Below, one piece after another: positions 8,985 to 17,332 of a stretch of 64,000 nucleotides of DNA. Source of the stretch: an uncultured Bacteroidales bacterium (GTDB taxonomy: Bacteria; Bacteroidota; Bacteroidia; Bacteroidales; P3); the NCBI GenBank assembly GCA_947168515.1, contig CAMVMF010000004.1, positions 42,073-106,072 on the forward strand, read 5' to 3'. The notes below the pieces were generated by a model that saw only the letters and a list, made by a program, of their open reading frames with translations, was not told the origin of the DNA and did no database searches. The stretch's first letter is position 1. The number at the start of each line of letters is the position of its first letter. The translations under genes were made by a program, and so were the position numbers.

Positions 8985-11900
8985 CTATTTTACATTTATT
9001 TCGTCAATCATCAGCCAGGCAGGCTGTCCTGCGGCCACATGCCACTTGGGCAGGGCTTTTTGGCTGCGGATGCGGATACGCAGATATTTTACATTGGGCG
9101 CCTCAGCGGAATGGAAGAGGCTCTGTTTCGGAAGGAAGGAACAATGCATGGCCACTCGGCGACTATCCTTTTGATAGTCGGAGATGGGATGGACAGATGT
9201 GAGAGGCTTCCACTCAGAAAAGGTACGGCCGTTCTTGGACCATTGGACTTCGACAGCATCTGGTTGCAGCACCCAGTCGTTGGCACTATGACAAAAACCG
9301 ATAGAGACCTCTTCAAGTGTTGTGGGCTGACTCAGTCGGACATTCAAAAGAATGCTGTCACGTCCATTAAAACCGGTCCAGCCGTCCCCATAGTTGCCTG
9401 CTATGGCCAAACGGCCATCGTGCAATACGGAAGGAAAGTCTTTACAGTATTGGTAACTTGGGTAATTGGCGGGCTGGGTGCTGTCGCCATAGGTAGTGAC
9501 GCTGATGGAATCAACATAGTTCGTCGCAAGACTGGGCAATGGCATGGAAAAACTTCTTGGCTGGTCGAAATAGTAGCCACAATAATGCCAAAGGTTGACG
9601 CTATCGCTCTCCAAGGTAGGAACCATCACTATGCGGAATCGCTGAATGCTGTCGCCACTAATACGGTAGGCCTTTCTCACACCCGGTCCGCATGTGGCAG
9701 TGCCGAGACCAGCCTGACGAGCGTCGATATTGACGATATAGTAGTCGGCCTTGGTAAGATCCTTCACACGGCGAGACGCTGTCATAGTGCTGTCATCATA
9801 TTGGCGTATGCTGAAATTGATGCGGTTTTCATTGGCACTACAGAAATTAAGCCTCTTGTCGGCTACGGCAAAGGATGTCCAAAAGGCAGTGCGGTTGCCG
9901 CTTTCTTGAGGCACCACATGCATTTCGCCACAGACCTCATTGGGAGTGGTGGCATTATGACCTTGCCAAAGAGCCTCTTGTCGGTCTGGGTAAGTCTCAT
10001 AAAAATTACCCCACCACTCCACTTCGTGGCAAGCACTGTCTATGCCCAGCTGGATACCTAGCCGCGGAAGGGTGCGGTAATTGCCACAGGGCTGTATGAC
10101 AAAACTGAGTTGGAGGCGACCTTCGGCATCAATGTCTATTATTTCGCGCATGGTCATACTACGTCCTTCAGGACTGGTGAGTTCTAGCAATAGGTTGGCC
10201 TGTACCATGTGGTCGGCTTCGCCTATCTGGGTGATTTGACAGTCGATGGGGGTGAACTCAAGCTGGTCCAATCCTTCCCAAGCACGGGCACCATATGGGT
10301 CGACGAGGTCGTTGAGGGTGGGCGGACGCCAGAAATGGGGGCGTATGGGGTGCTTAAGCAACTCCTGACCGTAGTATTGGTAATGGGTTATATAGCCATT
10401 GCGTGTGTCAACAGTCAGTGCGAAAAGACCCTCGCGACTAACATTCAGGAGGTGGTTTGATTTGTGCAGTTGGCAGGAGAAACCTTCTATCGGTCCTTCC
10501 GGTATTGCGACAGAATCCACTGGCACCTCGATATTGGTTATTTCAAATTCGTTGTGGCTGTTCTCGTTGAAAGTCCATGTGATGTTGGAATCGTATGGGT
10601 CGTCAACTTCATAGCTGTCGCCAGTGAAATTGAAACGAATGAAGAAGCGCTCCCCAGGTAAAGGGGTGATGTCGGGCATACGGAGACTCATACGGCAGCT
10701 TTTGCCAGCGGGAAGGTCCGGATGGAGAGTGTCGCTGTATATGCTGTCACGAAGGGACGAGTATATCCGGTATTTGCAGATGAAGTCATTGGCATCGCGG
10801 AAGTTGAAGTCATTGTGGAGGGTATAGTATTGTTCGCCTGACTTAGTGGTTGTTTGGCTGACGTTGAGGTTCTGGTATACTTGCTGCACTTCACTAGCAT
10901 GGGCGTGGGGGCGACGGTCGCTGGCCACGATGCCGTTGGCACAGAAAGCATCGTCATCCCGGATGCCAGGCAGCGCACCAAGGTCACCGCCTACGGCATA
11001 CCATGTCTGGCCAGAAGCCAGGGTATTGTTGATAGAATCGTTGAAAGGCACTATGCATTTAGCCCCAGCCATACGGCTGTCGGTGCTGGGGATAATAAAA
11101 CTTTGGTCCACCCAATCCCACACAAAACCACCTTGTAATTGAGGATATTTGCTGATGGTGTCCCAATACTCCTTTAACCCACCCATGCTATTTCCCATGG
11201 CATGACAATACTCCACCATAATGAAGGGGCGGCGACGGTTGTCTTGAAGATTTTCTTTGGGGTCACAATCGGTAGGTCGTTTGTCTGTACGTGGAAAATA
11301 ATCCTCACGGCAGCGCCATTCACGGCAGTAGTCCGACAGGTAGTCTACACTGGAATACATTACTCCCACAATGTCGGTATTCCAGTCCATCACAGCGCGC
11401 TCATAAGTGACTGGGCGAGTGGTTTCAACACTTTTAAGGTACTTGTATGAACGCTGGGTGGCAATGCCGTTGCCACATTCGTTACCGAGGGACCAAACGA
11501 TTACCGAAGGATAGTTGCGGTCGCGGTAGTACATATTGTTCACGCGGTTGACCATGGGCTCTATCCACTCTTCCTTCTTTGCCAGACTATTTTCATCATA
11601 ACCTTGTGCATGAGACTCTATATTAGCCTCATCCCAAATATACATGCCGTATCGGTCGCACAGTTCATACCAGTATTCATCGTCAGGATAGTGGCTAGTA
11701 CGTACTGCATTGATGTTGAGATGTTTCATGAGCATTATGTCAAACTCCATCTCTTCCCGACTGACATAGTGCGCCGTATATGGACTATGTTCGTGACGAT
11801 TAGCACCTTTTATCGTGATGGGTACTCCGTTGATACAAAGCTGTCGTGTTGACATAAGTGTATCGCCTACACGATACTCTACCTCTTTGATGGCCACATT

Positions 11901-12938
11901 TCGAAAACCCACCTTACAGCCGAGGGTCTCTGTCACCGTGCCGCTGCCGTTCTTGAGACGCAGGATAAGGGTATAGAGATATGGCGTTTCTGCTGTCCAG
12001 GGATGGACGTTGCGCACACGGCAGGTTTGGCCATCGAAGTTGGCATACCAGTCGTTGGCATCAAGGTTTTTCTGTTCTTGTAGGACCTGATTGCCCTCAC
12101 TGTCTAAAAGCTCTATCTCCATGCTCATCTTTCCCGTGAGGGTGGCAGAAAGGTCTATGTTCAGGTCGAGGAGTCCGTCGCCATTGCGTTCGTTGATTCT
12201 CGAAACTACCTTGTAGTCGCTTATATACAGACGCGGGGTGCTGTAGAGACACACGTCACGTTCGATGCCGCTGAGACGCCACATGTCCTGACACTCCAGA
12301 TAGCTGCCATCGCTGAAACGTATGACTTTTACTGCCAGACGGTTTTGTCCGGGATGGACAAACTTCGTTATATCCCACTCTGCTGGAGTTTTGGAATCCT
12401 CGGAATAGCCGATTCGGGAGCCGTTAATATAGAGATACATGGCTGATTTTACAGCACCAAACTTGATAAATATATGGCGGCTGCGCCAACTCTCAGGCAC
12501 TTGGAAGTCGTATACATAACATCCCGTGGGGTTGAATTCGCGGGGTGCATAGGGCGGATTGGAGGGAAATTCGTTGTGAATATTGGCGTATACGGGAATT
12601 CCGAAACCCTGTGTCTCGATATTGCCTGGTACGGCAATGTCCGCCCAGTTGGTAACATCATAGTCATTTTTGAAGAAATTGGGTGGGCATGCGGCGGGAT
12701 CCTCTGCCATGAAAAATTTCCATGTACCATTGAGGCTACGGTAATAAGGCGATTCGCGGTAACGGAGGTCGGCAATGGCAGTTTCGTCAGCATATGGGAT
12801 TACATTCGTATGAGGTGCCTCTTTATTCAAACTGAACGTGTTTACGTCGTCCCATGCATCTTGCGCCACCACAGGTATGGGCATAGTAGCCAAAGTGAAG
12901 ATTATGAGTATTATAATAAAACAATATTTCTGTTTCAT
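8985..12938 (-). CDS. Exported GH2 beta-galactosidase with C-terminal discoidin-like domain
   Basis: Large secreted glycoside hydrolase family 2 enzyme, 1,317 residues. A signal peptide ends PVVA with mature Gln26. The sugar-binding domain (residues 60-240), immunoglobulin-like domain, TIM barrel and beta-galactosidase small-chain region follow in order. The acid/base is Glu487 in WSLGNECGNG and the nucleophile Glu576 in MVEYCHAMGNS; both are intact. The last 170 residues (TYGDSTQPANYPSYQYC to YLRIRIRSQKALP) look like an F5/8 type C carbohydrate-binding domain. First gene of a unit with the CNNM protein and the PNGase F-like enzyme, fitting removal of terminal galactose before glycan release. 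The -7 box is at 12955-12962. Confidence 0.93.
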   Translation of the reverse strand: MKQKYCFIIILIIFTLATMPIPVVAQDAWDDVNTFSLNKEAPHTNVIPYADETAIADLRYRESPYYRSLNGTWKFFMAEDPAACPPNFFKNDYDVTNWADIAVPGNIETQGFGIPVYANIHNEFPSNPPYAPREFNPTGCYVYDFQVPESWRSRHIFIKFGAVKSAMYLYINGSRIGYSEDSKTPAEWDITKFVHPGQNRLAVKVIRFSDGSYLECQDMWRLSGIERDVCLYSTPRLYISDYKVVSRINERNGDGLLDLNIDLSATLTGKMSMEIELLDSEGNQVLQEQKNLDANDWYANFDGQTCRVRNVHPWTAETPYLYTLILRLKNGSGTVTETLGCKVGFRNVAIKEVEYRVGDTLMSTRQLCINGVPITIKGANRHEHSPYTAHYVSREEMEFDIMLMKHLNINAVRTSHYPDDEYWYELCDRYGMYIWDEANIESHAQGYDENSLAKKEEWIEPMVNRVNNMYYRDRNYPSVIVWSLGNECGNGIATQRSYKYLKSVETTRPVTYERAVMDWNTDIVGVMYSSVDYLSDYCREWRCREDYFPRTDKRPTDCDPKENLQDNRRRPFIMVEYCHAMGNSMGGLKEYWDTISKYPQLQGGFVWDWVDQSFIIPSTDSRMAGAKCIVPFNDSINNTLASGQTWYAVGGDLGALPGIRDDDAFCANGIVASDRRPHAHASEVQQVYQNLNVSQTTTKSGEQYYTLHNDFNFRDANDFICKYRIYSSLRDSIYSDTLHPDLPAGKSCRMSLRMPDITPLPGERFFIRFNFTGDSYEVDDPYDSNITWTFNENSHNEFEITNIEVPVDSVAIPEGPIEGFSCQLHKSNHLLNVSREGLFALTVDTRNGYITHYQYYGQELLKHPIRPHFWRPPTLNDLVDPYGARAWEGLDQLEFTPIDCQITQIGEADHMVQANLLLELTSPEGRSMTMREIIDIDAEGRLQLSFVIQPCGNYRTLPRLGIQLGIDSACHEVEWWGNFYETYPDRQEALWQGHNATTPNEVCGEMHVVPQESGNRTAFWTSFAVADKRLNFCSANENRINFSIRQYDDSTMTASRRVKDLTKADYYIVNIDARQAGLGTATCGPGVRKAYRISGDSIQRFRIVMVPTLESDSVNLWHYCGYYFDQPRSFSMPLPSLATNYVDSISVTTYGDSTQPANYPSYQYCKDFPSVLHDGRLAIAGNYGDGWTGFNGRDSILLNVRLSQPTTLEEVSIGFCHSANDWVLQPDAVEVQWSKNGRTFSEWKPLTSVHPISDYQKDSRRVAMHCSFLPKQSLFHSAEAPNVKYLRIRIRSQKALPKWHVAAGQPAWLMIDEINVK

Positions 12939-12954
12939 GCGTATAAATAAAATG

Positions 12955-12962
12955 CAAAGATA
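12955..12962 (-). promoter_or_regulatory. -7 box of the beta-galactosidase operon
   Basis: TATCTTTG on the minus strand, 17 nt upstream of the beta-galactosidase ATG, which implies a very short leader. No clear -33 TTTG is seen at the expected distance. Confidence 0.55.
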
Positions 12963-13089
12963 CTAAAAATAATTGAGATACTAGAATTATGGTTGGTGAA
13001 TTCTGAATTATAAACCAGAGGGCCATCCAACCAATAATCCCGGACCCAGATTGACAAATCAGGCACCTCTCCTCCTTAGCAGAATCTTT

Positions 13090-13123
13090 TTTGTACCGAT
13101 TCCAATTTTTCTTTGTATTTTTG
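13090..13123 (+). promoter_or_regulatory. rsgA promoter
   Basis: TTTG at 13090-13093 and TATTTTTG at 13116-13123 with a 22-bp gap form a Bacteroidota promoter on the plus strand, 59 nt upstream of the favoured rsgA start. Confidence 0.55.
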
Positions 13124-13182
13124 CAAATTGAATCGGCTCCGCGACAATTGTTCATAGGAACCTGATGCTTAATACTTACGCG

Positions 13183-14163
13183 ATGGTTGGACTGGTCATA
13201 CGAACCACTGGCAGCTGGTACAAGGTGCTGCCCAAAGGTGCTGCCCAATGTGCTCTCGACCCCGATTGGGAGCACGCGCTGGTGGACTGCCGCTTGCGCG
13301 GCAACTATCGCCTGCGCGGCAATAAGCAGACTAACCCTGTGGCTGTGGGCGACGAGGTGGAGTATGAACTGCAGGAAGACCGTACAGGCGTTATCAGTGA
13401 AGTGTGCGACCGTCGTAACTATATTGTGCGCAAAGCCACCAAACTCAGCAAGCAAACCCATGTCATTGCCTCCAACCTCGACCGCCTCTGCATCGTGGCC
13501 ACCCTCGGCTTCCCCCGCACCTCCACAGGCTTCATCGACCGCCTGCTGGTAACCGCCGAAGCCTACCATATCCCCGCCTGCATCATCTTCAACAAGTCCG
13601 ACCTCTATGACGACTCCCTCTGGGAGATACACAACGAACTAAAGAACATTTACCAAGCCGCTGGCTATCCGGTCTTGGCCGTCAGTGCCCTCAAAGGCGA
13701 CGGCATCGAGACTGTGCGCCAAATGATTGCCGGGCAAACGGTGCTCTTCAGTGGCCACTCGGGCGTGGGCAAGTCGGCCTTGCTGGGTGCCATCGCCCCG
13801 GGACTCGACCTCCGCGTGGGCGAGGTCAGCGAGTGGAGCCTCAAAGGCAAGCACACCACCACCTTTGCCGAGATGTTCCCCATTCTCCTCCCTGGCACTA
13901 CTGACGGCCAACCCACCTTCCTCATCGACACCCCCGGCATCAAGGAGTTCGGCATGGTAGACTTTTCTCCCGAAGAGCTTTCCCATTTCTTTCCCGAAAT
14001 GCGTCGCGTACTTCACGACTGCCATTTTGCCAACTGCACCCACCGACACGAACCTCACTGCGCCGTTAAACAGGCCGTTGACGAAGGACTCATTAGCACT
14101 GAACGCTACAACAACTACCTCGGCATCTACGACCAGATAGAAAACGGCAACGAGACATGGTAG
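13183..14163 (+). CDS. rsgA: Ribosome small-subunit-dependent GTPase A
   Basis: Circularly permuted GTPase that helps mature the 30S subunit. An N-terminal OB fold (LVIRTTGSWYKVL, then DEVEYEL) is followed by G4 (FNKSD), G1 (GHSGVGKSAL), switch region KGKHTTT and G3 (DTPGIKEFG). A C-terminal zinc knuckle (CHFANCTHRHEPHCAV) completes the protein; 326 residues is normal. The ATG at 13183 gives the usual family start MVGLVIRTTGSWY; an in-frame ATG at 13165 would add six residues. It is single and faces away from the beta-galactosidase operon. Its transcript runs toward attL of the element, where the hairpin at 14297-14319 can stop it. Confidence 0.95.
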   Translation: MVGLVIRTTGSWYKVLPKGAAQCALDPDWEHALVDCRLRGNYRLRGNKQTNPVAVGDEVEYELQEDRTGVISEVCDRRNYIVRKATKLSKQTHVIASNLDRLCIVATLGFPRTSTGFIDRLLVTAEAYHIPACIIFNKSDLYDDSLWEIHNELKNIYQAAGYPVLAVSALKGDGIETVRQMIAGQTVLFSGHSGVGKSALLGAIAPGLDLRVGEVSEWSLKGKHTTTFAEMFPILLPGTTDGQPTFLIDTPGIKEFGMVDFSPEELSHFFPEMRRVLHDCHFANCTHRHEPHCAVKQAVDEGLISTERYNNYLGIYDQIENGNETW

Positions 14164-14296
14164 TTAGTGAGTCATCCTATATTTTTGTGGCGGGTGGAGA
14201 CAGCGTATGGTGTTCCAACGTATCACACTCTCAATGTTTGCCATTTTTTACTTTCACTTAGTTGATGGTTCTATCGGTTTTTATATAAACAAAAGA

Positions 14297-14319
14297 ACGA
14301 TGGCCCTACCGACCATCGT
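14297..14319. terminator. Bidirectional hairpin at attL (displaced tRNA-Arg terminator)
   Basis: ACGATGG and CCATCGT form a 7-bp stem with a 9-nt loop. On the plus strand it is followed by TTTG and can end rsgA. On the minus strand it is followed by TCTTTTGTTT and lies just past the att copy, where the tRNA-Arg terminator would have been before integration. Confidence 0.6.
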
Positions 14320-14338
14320 TTTGTACCCCCTGGGGGAA
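14317..14338. repeat. attL: 22-bp direct repeat of the tRNA-Arg 3' end
   Basis: A 22-bp sequence containing GTACCCCCTGGGGGAA is identical to 29948-29969, where it forms the 3' part of tRNA-Arg(CCT). The first base outside the repeat differs on both sides. It marks the left end of a 15.6-kb integrated element. Confidence 0.85.
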
Positions 14339-14375
14339 CACAACAAGCAATGAATTTCAGTATGTTATAAAATAT

Positions 14376-14402
14376 TTGGGAAAAATATGGGAAAGAACTT
14401 GA
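14376..14402. repeat. Integrase arm-type repeat, left
   Basis: Two TGGGAAA boxes about one helical turn apart followed by GAA.TTGA. A near-identical copy in the same orientation lies at 29795-29821 near the other att site (24 of 27 positions match). Paired repeats close to both att cores suit integrase arm-binding sites. Confidence 0.5.
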
Positions 14403-14459
14403 AAAAACAATGTAAAATTTCCACCCTTTCTATGGCTGATTTTTCCCCTTTTCGTGGTG

Positions 14460-14490
14460 CAAAGATACGGACATTTTCCGACATGGCAAA
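14460..14490 (-). promoter_or_regulatory. Leftward promoter near attL
   Basis: On the minus strand TTTG (14487-14490), a 19-bp gap and TATCTTTG (14460-14467) match the Bacteroidota promoter well. It fires out toward attL, where no coding frame with a good start is seen, so it may make a short RNA or be a relic. Confidence 0.5.
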
Positions 14491-14694
14491 AACTTTTTTT
14501 CCGCAGTCCTCCACGATCCGTCTCCGCTTTCCGCTCCCCACCGATGCCGGAGAATGAAAAAAAACTGCGTTCATTGTGTCAAATTCTCGATGGTACGGAG
14601 TGCGGTGCCAATAATCCAGGCAGTCGCAAAAGAATAGCCCGCCAAGATGAGCAGGGGCAGGCTTTCAACAAAGACGAAAAGGAAAGGATGCAGG

Positions 14695-15246
14695 TCAATA
14701 TGAATGATAGAGCCAATTGAGGTTTGAGTAGTACACGCCTTTTCGGGTGTGCCATTGTCCGAGTTTCACCACCATGTCACCACGCATAAAGATGAACCGA
14801 GACGAGCCACGCTGACTCTCTACATACCGCCACAAACGTTCTTTGTCCTCGTCCAGCAGGTCGGTGCGTTTGCCGTCCACGATGTCGTGGTACATCGGCA
14901 GGAAACGCTCACGGAAGAATATCTCGCTGTCGGTCATATCATCGTGGGAGGGGATAGGCAGAACGCCATTGTGGGCGAACCAAATGCCTGTTGCTGGGTC
15001 GTGGAACGGATGACAGTTCTCTTCGGTGACGGAGCCGTGGGTGGCGAGCCGGAAGTGGATTATACACGCAGCGTCCTTGTGTCGCCTTTTGATGGCTTGC
15101 AGGAAACAGGAGAGGTCGAGTGTCTTGCAGTGGTTCCCGTCTGCGTCTGCAAATCCCATGCCGTGGGGGTTGGCTCTGTGAATGGCTTTGAGTGTATTAA
15201 TGGGGGGTGTCTTAATGCCCGATGGAATGTAAAGTATGCAGCACAT
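14695..15246 (-). CDS. Class II glutamine amidotransferase-like protein
   Basis: Ntn-type glutaminase domain of 183 residues, predicted to release ammonia from glutamine. The ATG at 15246 puts Cys at residue 2, as this family needs for its N-terminal nucleophile; an upstream ATG at 15306 would bury it. Also visible are HFRLATHGS (64-72), the conserved ENCHPF (76-81) and AHNG (91-94). No synthase domain is attached. It is the last gene of a unit with an amidoligase of the glutamine-synthetase-like fold, so it probably supplies ammonia, or works on the same substrate, for amide-bond formation. The substrate is unknown. Confidence 0.75.
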   Translation of the reverse strand: MCCILYIPSGIKTPPINTLKAIHRANPHGMGFADADGNHCKTLDLSCFLQAIKRRHKDAACIIHFRLATHGSVTEENCHPFHDPATGIWFAHNGVLPIPSHDDMTDSEIFFRERFLPMYHDIVDGKRTDLLDEDKERLWRYVESQRGSSRFIFMRGDMVVKLGQWHTRKGVYYSNLNWLYHSY

Positions 15247-15271
15247 ATCTCTGTTTTTTTGTGGGTTTGTG

Positions 15272-15358
15272 TTATTGTCCGATAATGGCTCGGATGATTT
15301 CTTCAAGGGTCGTGCAGTCGGTCAAGTCTGCGGTGATGATGGCAATTGCTTTTTCCAT
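15272..15358 (-). CDS. Small open frame of 28 residues between amidoligase and amidotransferase
   Basis: ATG at 15358 to TAA at 15272, encoding MEKAIAIITADLTDC and then TTLEEIIRAIIGQ. It lies in the roughly 200-nt gap between the amidoligase stop and the amidotransferase start, on the same strand. It has no recognisable domain and could be a short helical peptide. Whether it is translated is unknown; its interest is its place beside two enzymes of a peptide/amide-modifying type. Confidence 0.3.
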   Translation of the reverse strand: MEKAIAIITADLTDCTTLEEIIRAIIGQ

Positions 15359-15455
15359 TGTGGTGTGTTTTTGTCTTGGGGTGTCTTGTATGGTTCTTTT
15401 GGCTTTTCACTGTCGGTTGTGGGTTGGTGTCCTTGCTGAGCCGATGCAGCCCCGA

Positions 15456-16382
15456 TTAGAGGGCTGCAAAGGCTTGGGAACGGCTGCTGAAGTATGCCTT
15501 TTCTTCTGCGGTCAGAAATTCGATGTCGTTGATTGACGCAACAGGGGCGGTCAGTCGGTTCTCGGCAGACCAGTGTACAAGTTTGATGCAGAAACGAGCC
15601 CATGCTGCTATTTTCTCGTAGTTGGTGCTGCCTTGGTGTTGGCGAAACTCGATTGTGTGATGTCTGCCCCAGGATGTGGCGTTGATTTTGTAGTAGCGGT
15701 CGTTGCTGAACACGTTGCAGATGTCACGGGCTGTCGTGGCTGCGGTCAGTTCGCCTTCGCTGATGTTGCCGTGCAGGGGTTGGCAGTAGTGGTTGCCGCT
15801 TCGTCTGCTGGGTGCCATGAATGAATCAATGACGGCTTCAAGATGGTAGTAGTTGGCGAACACGTTGCAGTATTGCCTTTCGCTGATGTTGCCGCCTACG
15901 TGGACGTGCAGACCCGTGGAGCGGTTCACCCTTGCACCAGCCTCGGTGAGGGTACTGCAACACGCCTTGAGGCTGTCGAAGCCTTGCTTGCTGTTGTTGA
16001 GTATGGGGCTGACACATTCGATTGGGTCGTTGCCGTGGATTGAGCTGTCGGGAACGAGTTTGTAGTGGCTGCGGTTGTCGGTGTGGTTGTACGACTCATG
16101 GCGAAAGTCCAGACCATGACGGCTGGCGATGATGCCGATTGTGTTGGGTCGTGCGTTGCAGCACTCTATTTCCACGCCGAAGGTGTACGATGCGAGGAGC
16201 TGCCGCCTTGCCCTGTCCGCCGCCGCTGCTTTCAGTCCCTGCCGTGCCACCATCCGCTCGGTGAAGAATAGGGTCTGAATGTCGGTCTCGGTAAGTCCGA
16301 TTTTGAGGAGTTTCTGCCGCTTTTCGGCTTTCGTGGCTTTCTCTTTCATTATGGCTTGCGCCTGTTCTCTTATGGTACTCAT
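15456..16382 (-). CDS. Amidoligase-family enzyme (glutamine-synthetase-like COOH-NH2 ligase)
   Basis: 308 residues of the Amidoligase_2 type: ATP-dependent ligases of the glutamine synthetase fold predicted to join a carboxyl to an amine. Key blocks are FGVEIEC (68-74, acidic metal ligands), KLVPDSSI (108-115), IECVSPIL (121-128), GLHVHVG (157-163), PSRR (191-194) and IEFRQHQGS (244-252). Residues 1-60 are a charged helical extension. It sits 18 nt after a 105-aa gene of unknown function and is followed by a class II glutaminase domain. Comparative genomics has described such ligase/amidotransferase pairs in phages and mobile elements, but substrates are not known. Confidence 0.82.
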   Translation of the reverse strand: MSTIREQAQAIMKEKATKAEKRQKLLKIGLTETDIQTLFFTERMVARQGLKAAAADRARRQLLASYTFGVEIECCNARPNTIGIIASRHGLDFRHESYNHTDNRSHYKLVPDSSIHGNDPIECVSPILNNSKQGFDSLKACCSTLTEAGARVNRSTGLHVHVGGNISERQYCNVFANYYHLEAVIDSFMAPSRRSGNHYCQPLHGNISEGELTAATTARDICNVFSNDRYYKINATSWGRHHTIEFRQHQGSTNYEKIAAWARFCIKLVHWSAENRLTAPVASINDIEFLTAEEKAYFSSRSQAFAAL

Positions 16383-16400
16383 TGCTGGGGGTGTTTGGGA

Positions 16401-16718
16401 TTATTGCTTGGTTATGCCATCGAGTAAGTTAGAGGGGGTGTTTACAAGTTCATCCTCTTGGTCGAGGACAGCCGAAAAGCCAACAAAATCCTGCACTTCT
16501 TTGACGAGGCTGCTGCCCGCCTCTTCAAGGTCGTGGAAGTTGGCTTCGAGCTTGCCCTCTTCATCCTCTTTTTGGAATGTGCCGACAAATTCAAGTATGT
16601 CGCTGAACACGCAGAACACTCGGCGGTAGAGTTCAATCGCAGCCTTGGTGCGGTTCGACAGATTGGTGGTTGCCGTTGCGGTCTGTTGTGCCGCTGTGGT
16701 GTTGGTCTTGTTGCTCAT
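16401..16718 (-). CDS. Hypothetical acidic helical protein of the amidoligase module
   Basis: 105 residues, not recognised. The first 20 residues are Thr/Ala/Gln-rich and probably disordered. The remainder is helical and acidic (QKEDEEGKLEANFHDLEE) with a hydrophobic segment around YRRVFCVFSDILEFVG. It lies between the WYL_2-like gene and the amidoligase with 18-19 nt gaps, so it is almost certainly cotranscribed. It could be a partner or substrate of the ligase; nothing in the sequence decides this. Confidence 0.6.
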   Translation of the reverse strand: MSNKTNTTAAQQTATATTNLSNRTKAAIELYRRVFCVFSDILEFVGTFQKEDEEGKLEANFHDLEEAGSSLVKEVQDFVGFSAVLDQEDELVNTPSNLLDGITKQ

Positions 16719-16737
16719 CTTTTTTGTGTTTTATGGG

Positions 16738-17061
16738 TTAAACAATGCTGATTAGGTTTGCTTTCTTGAAGCAGCGCCAAGCCTGCTTTTCGCTGTCGAA
16801 GTAGGTCTGCACGGTGTCGTTCTTCTGCCGCGGGTTGCCGTCGCTGGTCGGGGGAATCAAGGCGGCTGCAAGGGTTCCGTATGCCTCGCGGATTGTGCCG
16901 TCCACTTTCTGAAAGTAGAACTTTACGATGCGGCTCTTCATTGCCACACGAAGTTTGAAGTTGCGCCACGCCGTCTTGAGCGCGTCCGAAAGGGTCATAC
17001 CGTTGCGCTTGACGAACTGCCAGGCGGTCTGCATAATGTCTTTTAATGTCTCTCTTTTCAT
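16738..17061 (-). CDS. WYL_2 (DUF2693)-like SH3-fold protein
   Basis: 107 residues. An N-terminal helix pair (MTLSDALKTAW) is followed by a small beta-barrel (VKFYFQKVDGTIREAYGTL) and the ending VQTYFDSEKQAWRCFKKANLI, the pattern I know from the DUF2693/WYL_2 family common on Bacteroidales plasmids and islands. The function is unknown; SH3-like folds of this kind may bind nucleic acid or ligands. First gene of the leftward amidoligase unit, with a -7 box at 17108-17115. Confidence 0.7.
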   Translation of the reverse strand: MKRETLKDIMQTAWQFVKRNGMTLSDALKTAWRNFKLRVAMKSRIVKFYFQKVDGTIREAYGTLAAALIPPTSDGNPRQKNDTVQTYFDSEKQAWRCFKKANLISIV

Positions 17062-17107
17062 TGCTGTGAAAATTTATATTGTTGTATTATTTCTTAATTT
17101 TACACCG

Positions 17108-17115
17108 CAAAGATA
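17108..17115 (-). promoter_or_regulatory. -7 box of the amidoligase module
   Basis: TATCTTTG on the minus strand, 47 nt upstream of the WYL_2-like gene. It lies in a very A/T-rich divergent region (17062-17332) shared with the XRE regulator. Confidence 0.55.
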
Positions 17116-17298
17116 CAACATTATTTTAATATGATAAAATTTTTAACACTTTTATTTTACTTTTCTTTATATTTATTGAATTCAAATATTTGATTATTAC
17201 TTATATTACAACGATACAAAATTTTACTTTATTTTATAACTCAAACTATATTTTAACAAATAATTTTGCTTTTATTTCTGCAATTTGAGTATATTTTG

Positions 17299-17306
17299 TA
17301 TCTTTG
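17299..17306 (+). promoter_or_regulatory. -7 box of the XRE regulator gene
   Basis: TATCTTTG on the plus strand, 26 nt upstream of the regulator ATG. It is back to back with the promoter of the amidoligase unit. Confidence 0.55.
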
Positions 17307-17332
17307 CAATTGGATTTTGATATAATTAAATA

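Larger units (their letters stand above)
14164..14694. other. Left junction of the integrated element, no confident gene
   Basis: About 530 bp holding, in order, the rsgA/tRNA hairpin, attL (14317-14338), an arm-type repeat (14376-14402), a leftward promoter (14460-14490) and a hydrophobic frame without a standard start codon (14571-14706). Other open frames are short and not convincing. Confidence 0.6.

Noticed and set aside
12823..13632. 269-codon minus-strand frame
   Set aside because: It lies over the start of rsgA and the beta-galactosidase promoter and has no family pattern; rsgA on the other strand is certain.
14365..14574. 69-codon minus-strand frame at the left end of the element
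   Set aside because: The promoter at 14460-14490 lies inside the frame, so its start would not be transcribed; the sequence looks like chance.
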